NCBI RefSeq assembly: GCF_022819085.1
Contig: NZ_JALHAG010000001.1
Coordinates: 641,395-705,394 of the forward strand
Direction: 5' to 3'
Source of the DNA: Planococcus ruber
GTDB lineage: Bacteria; Bacillota; Bacilli; Bacillales_A; Planococcaceae
Length of the DNA: 64,000 bases
Shown: piece by piece, positions 32,761 to 39,207 of the stretch
Layout of the letters: each line of letters begins with the position of its first letter
How positions within the stretch are numbered: the first letter of the stretch is position 1
Made by a program: the position numbers and the translations under genes
Notes under the pieces: generated by a model
Told to the model about the DNA's origin: nothing
Database searches by the model: none
Seen by the model: the letters and a program-made list of their open reading frames with translations, nothing else

Positions 32761-32789
32761 TATGGAAAAGAAATGAAAGCATGAGCAAA

Positions 32790-32822
32790 TAAATTTACAT
32801 CGCTCACGATGCAGTTTAAAGT
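32790..32822 (+). promoter_or_regulatory. ohr promoter with candidate OhrR operator
   Basis: -35 TTTACA (32794-32799) and -10 TAAAGT (32817-32822), spacer 17. The palindrome CATCG-CTCA-CGATG (32798-32811) fills the spacer, with imperfect extension to TAAA...TTTA. Binding by the OhrR-type protein encoded downstream is inferred from position. Confidence 0.5.
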
Positions 32823-32859
32823 AGATCGTGTAAGATATAAAATATTGGAGGGATGAATG

Positions 32860-33279
32860 ATGAAAGCACTTTATGAAACAACGATCATCAACACTGGCGG
32901 AAGACAAGGGGAAGTTTATTCGGAAGACAATATCTTCTTCATGGATGTAGCGAAACCGAAAGCACTTGGAGGAGAAGCGACAACTGCTACGAATCCTGAA
33001 CAATTATTTGCTGCAGGCTATAGCGCTTGCTTTAACAGTGCCTTAGAATTAGTACTAGAAAAAGATAAAGTGGAAGTCGAAAAAAGCGAAGTCAAAGCTA
33101 CAATTTACTTGATTGGCGATAAAGAAAAAGGCGGCGTGAAGTTGGCTGCCAAATTAGAAGTTGACATTACCGGCATCGATGACGAGAAAAAACAGGAATA
33201 CGTCGCAAAAGCGCATGAATATTGCCCGTATTCAAAAGCGATCAAAGACTCCATAGACGTAGAGATCGTGGTCCTGTAA
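32860..33279 (+). CDS. ohr: Organic hydroperoxide resistance protein, Ohr/OsmC family
   Basis: A 139-residue thiol peroxidase that reduces organic hydroperoxides. Both catalytic cysteines are present: AAGYSACFNSALE (about residue 59) and AHEYCPYSKA (about residue 123). The N-terminal YETTIINTGGRQGEVYSED is typical of Ohr. Of two adjacent ATGs I prefer 32860, 7 bases from GGAGGG. The ohrR-type regulator gene follows and a palindrome overlaps the promoter. Confidence 0.94.
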   Translation: MKALYETTIINTGGRQGEVYSEDNIFFMDVAKPKALGGEATTATNPEQLFAAGYSACFNSALELVLEKDKVEVEKSEVKATIYLIGDKEKGGVKLAAKLEVDITGIDDEKKQEYVAKAHEYCPYSKAIKDSIDVEIVVL

Positions 33280-33317
33280 AACGCTCTGGGATGCCGGTGA
33301 AATATAGGATAGGTGTG

Positions 33318-33761
33318 ATGGAAATGGAAAGAATGACGAAACTGGATCAGCAATTATGCTTTGAAGTCTACAAAGCTTCAAGCAATTTCACGAAAATGTA
33401 TGCGAGGGTCCTCGAACCGTTCAATCTGACATTCACGCAGTATCTGGTTTTGCTTGTCCTCTGGGAAGAAGACCGGCTGCTCACGAAAGATATCGGTGAG
33501 CGGCTCGGCCTTGGAACCGGAACGTTGAATCCGATCATCAGCCGAATGATTGCGCATGGGCGGCTCAACAAGGAACAGTCAAAAGAAGATAAGCGTGCCT
33601 ACATTATTTCACTGACCGAAAAAGCGAAAGCAGAACACGAACCGATTGAACAGGCAGTGGCCGAGAAGCTGATCAGCTGCAATTTCATGGATGTAAATGC
33701 CATTGCGCTGATGAAGAATTTAAAGGAATTGAATGCTTTCTTCAGTGAAATGGAGTTGTAA
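33318..33761 (+). CDS. ohrR: OhrR, MarR-family peroxide-sensing repressor
   Basis: About 147 residues in the MarR winged-helix fold. The redox-sensing cysteine is in LDQQLCFEVYKASS near the N terminus, the same place as Cys15 of B. subtilis OhrR, and the DNA-binding part is GLGTGTLNPIISRMIAHG with the wing KEDKRAYIISLT. Oxidation by organic peroxides should release it from the ohr promoter. It appears to be of the one-Cys or close to one-Cys kind; no other cysteine lies in the DNA-binding part. The open frame extends upstream into ohr, but the ATG at 33318 matches the family. Confidence 0.9.
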   Translation: MEMERMTKLDQQLCFEVYKASSNFTKMYARVLEPFNLTFTQYLVLLVLWEEDRLLTKDIGERLGLGTGTLNPIISRMIAHGRLNKEQSKEDKRAYIISLTEKAKAEHEPIEQAVAEKLISCNFMDVNAIALMKNLKELNAFFSEMEL

Positions 33762-33791
33762 AAGCGAAGCGAAGAACGGGAGTGATGTGAA

Positions 33792-34268
33792 ATGAGCATT
33801 TATGATTTGACGGTTCCAAAAGCAGACGGGAATGCCTATTCCCTCAGCGAATACAAAGGCAAGCCCATGCTGATTGTCAATACGGCGACAAAATGCGGGT
33901 TGAGCGATCAATTCGACAGCCTTGAAAAACTGTATTCAACTTATAAAGAAGACGGCCTAGTGGTTCTTGGTTTTCCTTCGGACCAGTTCAAACAGGAACT
34001 CGGAAGCGCAGAAGAAGCGGAGGAAGCGTGCCGCATGAGCTACGGGGTCACTTTTCCGATGCATGACATTGTAAAAGTCAATGGCAAAGAAGCGCATCCG
34101 CTTTTTAAATACCTGACTTCGAATACAAAAGGCTTCTTATCAAAAAGCATCAAATGGAATTTCACCAAGTTTCTGGTAGATGCAGATGGTAATATCATTG
34201 CGCGCTACTCGCCGCAGGAAAAACCGGAAGCATTTGAAGAAGACATAAAAAAAGTGTTGGGGAAATAA
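33792..34268 (+). CDS. Glutathione peroxidase family protein (thiol peroxidase type)
   Basis: A 158-residue Gpx-fold enzyme. The catalytic residue is cysteine, not selenocysteine (IVNTATKCGLSDQF, Cys36), with the Gln of LVVLGFPSDQF and the C-terminal KWNFTKFLVD (Trp, Asn) completing the usual tetrad. The second cysteine of the EEACRMSYG segment may form the resolving disulfide with thioredoxin. Bacillota homologues (BsaA) usually use thioredoxin. It follows ohr-ohrR in the same direction, forming a peroxide defence group. Confidence 0.92.
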   Translation: MSIYDLTVPKADGNAYSLSEYKGKPMLIVNTATKCGLSDQFDSLEKLYSTYKEDGLVVLGFPSDQFKQELGSAEEAEEACRMSYGVTFPMHDIVKVNGKEAHPLFKYLTSNTKGFLSKSIKWNFTKFLVDADGNIIARYSPQEKPEAFEEDIKKVLGK

Positions 34269-34280
34269 TCAACCTTCCTT

Positions 34281-34317
34281 GCCTGAAAAGCTGCTGCAGC
34301 CTTCCAGGCTTTTTTTA
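34281..34317 (+). terminator. Intrinsic terminator after the peroxidase gene
   Basis: GCCTG...CAGGC with an inner AAGCTG/CAGCCTT stem, followed by seven T. Confidence 0.8.
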
Positions 34318-34388
34318 TTTTCAAAGGAATTTGCACTTCGAAAACAGAAATACATACAGACAAGTGTTTTCGAGAAAGGGAGATTCAG

Positions 34389-34976
34389 ATGGATAAAGAA
34401 AAAACGGCGTTGCTTTTGGTCGATGTGCAGCAAGCTTTTGACGATGAATCATGGGGAGAGCGAAATAATCCGGAAGCGGAAGCGAAAATGGCGGAGATTC
34501 TGGCAGCCTGGCGGAATAATGAGGGGCTGGTCCTCCACGTTCAACATCGCTCTGACAACCCGGAATCGCTGTTCTATCCCCATAAAGAAAGCTATGAGAT
34601 CAAAGAGGAGCTGCAGCCAGCCGGCAAGGAAACGATTATAACGAAGAAAGTGAACAGCGCCTTTATCGGCACTAATCTGGAAGAAATTTTGCGCATGAAT
34701 GGTGTCACGACCGTAGTGATTGTGGGATTGACTACACCTCACTGCATCTCCACTACCGCAAGGATGAGCGGAAACCTCGGCTTTTCAACTTACGTTGTTT
34801 CAGACGCAACGGCTGCCTATGAACTGAAAGATCCGGCCGGAAAACGGATCGATCCGGAAACCATCCATTCGGTTTCGCTGGCAACGTTGCACGGGGAGTT
34901 CGCGCATGTGGTGACGACGGCTGAATTGATGCATGAGTTTATCTCGCGGCCTTCTCGAATAGAGGAAGGAGAATGA
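34389..34976 (+). CDS. Cysteine hydrolase, isochorismatase family
   Basis: A 195-residue hydrolase. The catalytic triad of the family is visible: Asp in LLLVDVQQAF (residue 11), Lys in ITKKVNSAF (about residue 87), and Cys in VGLTTPHCISTTAR (about residue 119). Such enzymes cleave isochorismate, nicotinamide or other small amides; the substrate is not clear. It overlaps the methyltransferase gene by four bases. Confidence 0.88.
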   Translation: MDKEKTALLLVDVQQAFDDESWGERNNPEAEAKMAEILAAWRNNEGLVLHVQHRSDNPESLFYPHKESYEIKEELQPAGKETIITKKVNSAFIGTNLEEILRMNGVTTVVIVGLTTPHCISTTARMSGNLGFSTYVVSDATAAYELKDPAGKRIDPETIHSVSLATLHGEFAHVVTTAELMHEFISRPSRIEEGE

Positions 34977-35713
34977 ACGGAGAGCGATTTTATGAAGCGG
35001 TCGGAAAGGCGAATGGCTGGGACTTCAGCCGTCTTCGGAGCCGGGCCGAGGGGGGATTATGGGATTTCTATCAGCTGGTGGCGGAAAATGCACAAAGCTC
35101 AGACAGGTTATTGGATATCGGAACAGGAGGCGGGGAGAAAGTGCTCGAAATCGCCGCTTCCTTTTCAACAGTAACTGGAATCGACCGGTCGAAAGCCATG
35201 ATAGAAACGGCCAAGGCAAATTTGGCGAAAACGGATTTTTCTCATGTGTGCTTTCTGGAAGCCTCATCTGAAACACTGCCGTTTCGAGAGAGTTCATTTG
35301 ATCGCCTATCAAGCCGACACGCTCCGTTCAATGCCAAGGAAATATGGCGAGTATTGAAAAAAGGCGGGACGTTCTACACACAGCAAGTCAGTGAGGCGGA
35401 TAAAGCGAATCTGAAGGATGCATTCGGGCGCGGCCAGTCATTTGGCGAGCGCGACGGCGAATTGCGGGATGCCTACGAAAGAGACCTTGCTGCCGCTGGG
35501 TTTTCAGAAATGGAAATTCGTGAATACGATGCGGTGGAATACTTGGAACGGCGGGAAGATCTACTCTTTCTTCTTCTGCATACGCCAATTATTCCGAGCT
35601 TCGGCGAGCAGGAAGGAGATTTCGATCGCCTTCAGGAATTCATCGAGCAAAATCAAACCGGCAAAGGAATCCGGACGAATTCAAAGCGATTCCTGATAAT
35701 TGCTAAGAAATAA
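34973..35713 (+). CDS. Class I SAM-dependent methyltransferase
   Basis: A 246-residue methyltransferase with motif I LLDIGTGGGEKVLEIAASF (about residues 44-62), the acidic end of strand two (TGIDRSKAMIE), and EASSETLPFRESSFDRL, a motif IV variant in which the usual acid after the hydrophobic strand is kept. An IWRVLKKGGTFYTQQ strand follows. Substrate unknown. Its ATG overlaps the preceding stop, so it is translated with the cysteine hydrolase; no known pathway links the two. Confidence 0.82.
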   Translation: MNGERFYEAVGKANGWDFSRLRSRAEGGLWDFYQLVAENAQSSDRLLDIGTGGGEKVLEIAASFSTVTGIDRSKAMIETAKANLAKTDFSHVCFLEASSETLPFRESSFDRLSSRHAPFNAKEIWRVLKKGGTFYTQQVSEADKANLKDAFGRGQSFGERDGELRDAYERDLAAAGFSEMEIREYDAVEYLERREDLLFLLLHTPIIPSFGEQEGDFDRLQEFIEQNQTGKGIRTNSKRFLIIAKK

Positions 35714-35732
35714 GGAGATTATCTCTGCAGAA

Positions 35733-35766
35733 AAAGAGCCCTTACTCATGGAGTAAAGGCTCTCTT
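35733..35766. terminator. Bidirectional terminator between convergent genes
   Basis: AAAGAGCCCTTACTC pairs with GAGTAAAGGCTCTCTTT around ATG. It overlaps the last codons of the minus-strand MFS gene. Confidence 0.8.
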
Positions 35767-37049
35767 TGTTTCTGCAGAAGTTCTTCTTTGACCGGCTCCT
35801 CCACCATTGCCCCTTGTTTGCGAGGCGGGCTCGCCATAAAGGCGGCGAACATGCCGAGCAGCGGAAATAGCAGGATGCCCCAAAGCATTTCCGTATAGCC
35901 GCCGAACAGGTCATATGCGATACCGAGAGGCAATGGCCCAAGTGCTGAACCAGCTACAATCATGGCCATCGAAATGCCGCTGATGCTGCCGATGTGTTTC
36001 CGTCCAAAATAATTCGGCCAGACAACTGCCATGACGATGCGTTCAACGCCCATGCTGACTCCCCAAACAAGTCCAAATACAATGGCCATTGCTAAAGTGC
36101 TGGCATTTTGAAGGAGCAGCAGCGAAACGATTTCTCCGAAAAACAGCAGGGCGAGCATGTACTGCACTTTCACTTTTTCAAGCAGCATGCCCGTCACAAA
36201 TGTCACAGGCAAACCGATCAAGGCTGTGATGCTCAAAACGCTGGCTGCTGTTTCAAGGGATAGCGCTTTTTCCTGGAAAATCGAAACTAAGTGAAAAGTA
36301 AGGCCGGTATTCACGATGCCTGGAATGGCCGCACAGAAAAGCAGAAGCCAGAATGCTTTTGTTTTGGCCGCTTCTTTCACGGTCCAGCTGATTTCTTCCG
36401 TCGTGTTTTGCATCTTTTGCTGGTTTTTAGCGTCTCCATTATCGGGCAGCAAACCCATGTCTTCCGGTTTGTTCTGAATCAGGAAAAAGGCAAGCGGAGT
36501 AAAGCAAATGATAATAATGGCGCCGAGAATCAGCCAAGAAGCGCGCCAGCCGAAAGAACCGATTAGCCAGACGTTGAGCAGCGGAAAGGCAGCCGAACTG
36601 ACCAAACCGCCGATTGCTGCGATGCTGATGGCCCGCCCTCTTTTCTTCACAAACCATTGGGGGATCAGGGAACTGGAAATCAGCGCCATCGACCCTTGCC
36701 CTAATAGCCGGATAAAAAAGAAGCCGATAAACAGCATCACAAGGCTGGTAACAAAACTATTGAACAGACAGGCAACAGCCAGTGCCAAAGAGACGATGAC
36801 CGCCATTTTGCGGGAGCCGTTGCGGTCGATCAGGCGGCCGATAAAGAACAGCAGAAATCCGGAAGCCAACGTGGCCGCTGAATAGATGCCGGATACCGTT
36901 GAACGGCTCCAGCCGAATTCGTCTATATAGTAATCAATGAAAATTGAGTTGGAATAAGTTTGTCCGGGACCTGAAAAAAACTGGGACAGCGCAGCAAGCG
37001 CGATAATCACCCAGCCGTAATGAAAAGAATAGCCTGTAAATTGTTTCAT
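35742..37049 (-). CDS. MFS transporter, monocarboxylate-type
   Basis: A 435-residue protein with 12 membrane helices and a central loop near residue 210 with charged residues. The MFS motif between helices two and three is GRLIDRNGSRKMA (about residues 66-78). The N-terminal pattern FHYGWVIIALAALSQFFSGPG is typical of monocarboxylate-type (MCT/OFA-like) members. The substrate is unknown, likely an organic anion. The ATG at 37049 has GGAG 8 bases upstream; a longer open frame adds 25 unlikely residues. Confidence 0.88.
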   Translation of the reverse strand: MKQFTGYSFHYGWVIIALAALSQFFSGPGQTYSNSIFIDYYIDEFGWSRSTVSGIYSAATLASGFLLFFIGRLIDRNGSRKMAVIVSLALAVACLFNSFVTSLVMLFIGFFFIRLLGQGSMALISSSLIPQWFVKKRGRAISIAAIGGLVSSAAFPLLNVWLIGSFGWRASWLILGAIIIICFTPLAFFLIQNKPEDMGLLPDNGDAKNQQKMQNTTEEISWTVKEAAKTKAFWLLLFCAAIPGIVNTGLTFHLVSIFQEKALSLETAASVLSITALIGLPVTFVTGMLLEKVKVQYMLALLFFGEIVSLLLLQNASTLAMAIVFGLVWGVSMGVERIVMAVVWPNYFGRKHIGSISGISMAMIVAGSALGPLPLGIAYDLFGGYTEMLWGILLFPLLGMFAAFMASPPRKQGAMVEEPVKEELLQKQREPLLHE

Positions 37050-37279
37050 TGTACATCTCCATGTTTTAATAGGTAATTGCTCTTTGAGAGCTATTAATAT
37101 ATTGAAATCACAATTAATTATCATATCACCTTTTTTTATTAATAAAAGTCTTTTTTCTGTAAAGAAAAAAGAAAAAGGATTCTGAAATTAATTATGGCGA
37201 AAAAATATATGAAAGCAGACGCTTTAAGCTTCTATAGGGATTTTAAGGAATAAACGCAACAAAAAAAGGAAAAAGGTGT

Positions 37280-37374
37280 ATGATAAAAAGAGTTTCTGCG
37301 TCTTCCGCCGGGGAGTTCATGAAACAAATGAAGAAGGAATTCCGAGCCGCTTGACTTTGGAGGCCGGAGTCGAG
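37280..37374 (+). promoter_or_regulatory. Possible leader region before uppP
   Basis: The 430-base space 37050-37480 has no established gene. A 24-codon frame (37280-37354, basic, with AAAGG-type signals upstream) ends inside a hairpin of 11 bp, CTTGACTTTGG (37350-37360) with CCGGAGTCGAG (37364-37374). Alternatively TTGACT (37351) and TTAAAT (37375) form a promoter with an 18-base spacer. I cannot decide between the two. Confidence 0.35.
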
Positions 37375-37480
37375 TTAAATGAATAAGACTGATTTTTTTA
37401 GTTGCCGATGACTTGGAAGAACTGTACATAAAATATAGGAAATCGGACTTTATTGCCGGTTGTTAAGGAGAAAGAAAAGA

Positions 37481-38305
37481 ATGGGTTTATGGGAATTTTT
37501 TGTAGCAATTGTATTGGGGATCGTGGAAGGATTAACAGAGTTTGCGCCGGTTTCTTCGACGGGCCATATGATCATCGTTGACGACATCTGGTTGAATTCA
37601 AAAGAACTGTTCAGTGAACCTGTAGCGAATACGTTTAAAGTTGTCATTCAGTTAGGTTCGATTTTAGCGGTCGTGATCATCTTTAGAGACCGCTTTAAAG
37701 ATTTGCTTGGTTTAGATAGAAGCAAGACAGCTGAGAAAAAGCAGCGTTTGAGCCTGACAAAAGTAATTGTCGGGTTAATCCCGGCAGGCGTATTCGGTTT
37801 GGCTTTCGAAGACTATATCGACGAATATCTGTTTTCGGTTGAGACGGTTATTATCGGCTTAGTGCTCGGCGCAGTGCTCATGCTGATTGCGGATTATTTC
37901 ACGAAAAAGAAACCGCATATTGATACGGTTGACCAAATGACTTACAAGCAAGCGCTTGGCATGGGGCTTTTCCAGTGTCTTGGTTTATGGCCAGGATTCT
38001 CCCGCTCCGGTTCAACCATTGCCGGCGGGGTTCTGTTGAAAATGAGCCACAAATCAGCAGCTGATTTTACTTTTATCATGGCAGTGCCGATTATGCTCGG
38101 GGCAAGCGGCTTGTCATTGCTGAAAAACTGGCAGTACATTACCGTAGAGGCGCTTCCGTTCTTTGTGGTCGGATTCATCAGTGCTTTTGTGGTCGCTTTA
38201 GTGGTTGTTAAATTCTTCTTGAAATTGATTGATAAAATCAAATTGGTGCCATTTGCAATTTACCGAATCGTACTTGCGGCCTTGATTTTCGTTATTTACC
38301 TGTAA
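37481..38305 (+). CDS. uppP: Undecaprenyl-diphosphate phosphatase
   Basis: A 274-residue membrane enzyme (BacA family) that recycles the carrier lipid for cell-wall synthesis by removing one phosphate; overproduction gives bacitracin resistance. Both active-site motifs are present: EGLTEFAPVSSTGHM at residues 16-30 and PGFSRSGSTIAGG at about 170-182. Eight hydrophobic segments. ATG 37481 has AAGGAG 10 bases before it. Single-gene unit with a long leader; the downstream reductase operon has its own promoter. Confidence 0.95.
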   Translation: MGLWEFFVAIVLGIVEGLTEFAPVSSTGHMIIVDDIWLNSKELFSEPVANTFKVVIQLGSILAVVIIFRDRFKDLLGLDRSKTAEKKQRLSLTKVIVGLIPAGVFGLAFEDYIDEYLFSVETVIIGLVLGAVLMLIADYFTKKKPHIDTVDQMTYKQALGMGLFQCLGLWPGFSRSGSTIAGGVLLKMSHKSAADFTFIMAVPIMLGASGLSLLKNWQYITVEALPFFVVGFISAFVVALVVVKFFLKLIDKIKLVPFAIYRIVLAALIFVIYL

Positions 38306-38344
38306 GTGCTTGTAAAATCCATGAAGCTGGATTATAGTAATTAA

Positions 38345-38392
38345 ATACAATAATTAGTGTTTTATAATATGCAGAAACACTATATATAGTGT
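38345..38392 (+). promoter_or_regulatory. Tandem NrdR boxes around the RNR promoter
   Basis: ACACTATATATAGTGT (38377-38392) is a perfect palindrome and matches the NrdR box consensus at all positions. ATACAATAATTAGTGT (38345-38360) matches 12 of its 16 bases. The starts are 32 bp apart, the three-turn spacing used by NrdR. A -10 TATAAT (38363-38368) lies between the boxes. Confidence 0.85.
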
Positions 38393-38560
38393 CGCCAATA
38401 ATGATGGTGCCTGAAAAGGCTTAATAGGGAATCCGTGAAAACCGGAGCTGTACCCGCAACTGTAAGTGCTGACGAACTATGGAGAACCACTGTCCAATGG
38501 ATGGGAAGGCCGTAGTGTAGGTGGAAGCACAAGCCAGGAGACCTGCCTCGTTAAAAGTTT
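38393..38560 (+). ncRNA. Cobalamin riboswitch
   Basis: Conserved segments occur in order: AGGGAATCCGTGAAAACCGG (38427 onward), ACCCGCAACTGTAAG, GATGGGAAGGCC (38499 onward) and the B12 box AGCCAGGAGACCTGCC (38532-38547). A terminator lies about 100 bases downstream. Binding of adenosylcobalamin should lower expression of the reductase operon. Confidence 0.95.
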
Positions 38561-38654
38561 ATGATCTTCTCCGGGAGCTGGGAGGTATAACGAAGGTACT
38601 CTGCAAGGAACAGTGGATTTCTGCTGTTTTCCGTTGGATTATTTGCGTTTATAT

Positions 38655-38687
38655 ACCCGTCTTCTCTCAGAGAAGGCGGGTTTTTTG
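38655..38687 (+). terminator. Expression-platform terminator of the riboswitch
   Basis: CCCGTCTTCTCT pairs with AGAGAAGGCGGG (38656-38680) followed by TTTTTT. It lies before the first gene of the operon, so the switch acts on transcription. Confidence 0.85.
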
Positions 38688-38720
38688 TCTTTAAAACAAG
38701 TAATGGAGGATTGAGCTGCA

Positions 38721-39206
38721 TTGGAAAAACAGATTTCGGCAAGCATTTCACGGACAGTGCAAACAAGACTCGTGCTGCCGCCCGACACAAATCATATGGG
38801 AACGATATTCGGCGGAACGGTACTGGCCTATATTGATGAAATTGCGGCAATTACCGCCATGAAACATAGCGGAAAAGCAGTAGTGACCGCTTCGATCGAT
38901 ACGGTCAACTTTTTATCTTCCGCTACAGTCGGAAATGTCCTTCTTTTGGAAGGGGTTGTAATTTCCACAGGCCGGACTTCGATGGAGGTCTACGTAAAAG
39001 CGGAATGCCAAAACATTGAAACAACTGAAAAAACCTTGACGACAACTGCGATTTTGACGATGGTGGCTGTGGATGATAAAGGTAAACCGACGCCGGTGCC
39101 GGCAGTGGTGCCGGAGAGCGAAAAAGAAAAACAATTATTCAAAAGCGCACAAGATCGGAAGCAGCAGCGCATGAAAATCAATGAATTTGCAAAGGAGCTG
39201 GTTTGA
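38721..39206 (+). CDS. Acyl-CoA thioesterase, hotdog fold (YkhA-like)
   Basis: A 161-residue acyl-CoA hydrolase. The family pattern PDTNHMGTIFGGTVLAYIDE (about residues 21-40) has the Asn and His region and the central helix with its acid. The C-terminal half has DTVNFLSSATVGNVLLLEG. It releases CoA from acyl-CoA; which chains is unknown. It starts with TTG, GGAGG being 12 bases upstream. It is the first gene after the riboswitch and ends one base before the reductase gene, so it is co-regulated with it, which is unusual. Confidence 0.88.
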   Translation: MEKQISASISRTVQTRLVLPPDTNHMGTIFGGTVLAYIDEIAAITAMKHSGKAVVTASIDTVNFLSSATVGNVLLLEGVVISTGRTSMEVYVKAECQNIETTEKTLTTTAILTMVAVDDKGKPTPVPAVVPESEKEKQLFKSAQDRKQQRMKINEFAKELV

Positions 39207-39207
39207 G

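Noticed and set aside
32836-32843. TATAAAAT as the ohr -10 element
   Set aside because: It would place the transcription start at the ribosome-binding site; the -10 at 32817 is more likely.
37194-37253. 19-codon frame before uppP
   Set aside because: No ribosome-binding site and strong A+T bias; likely chance.
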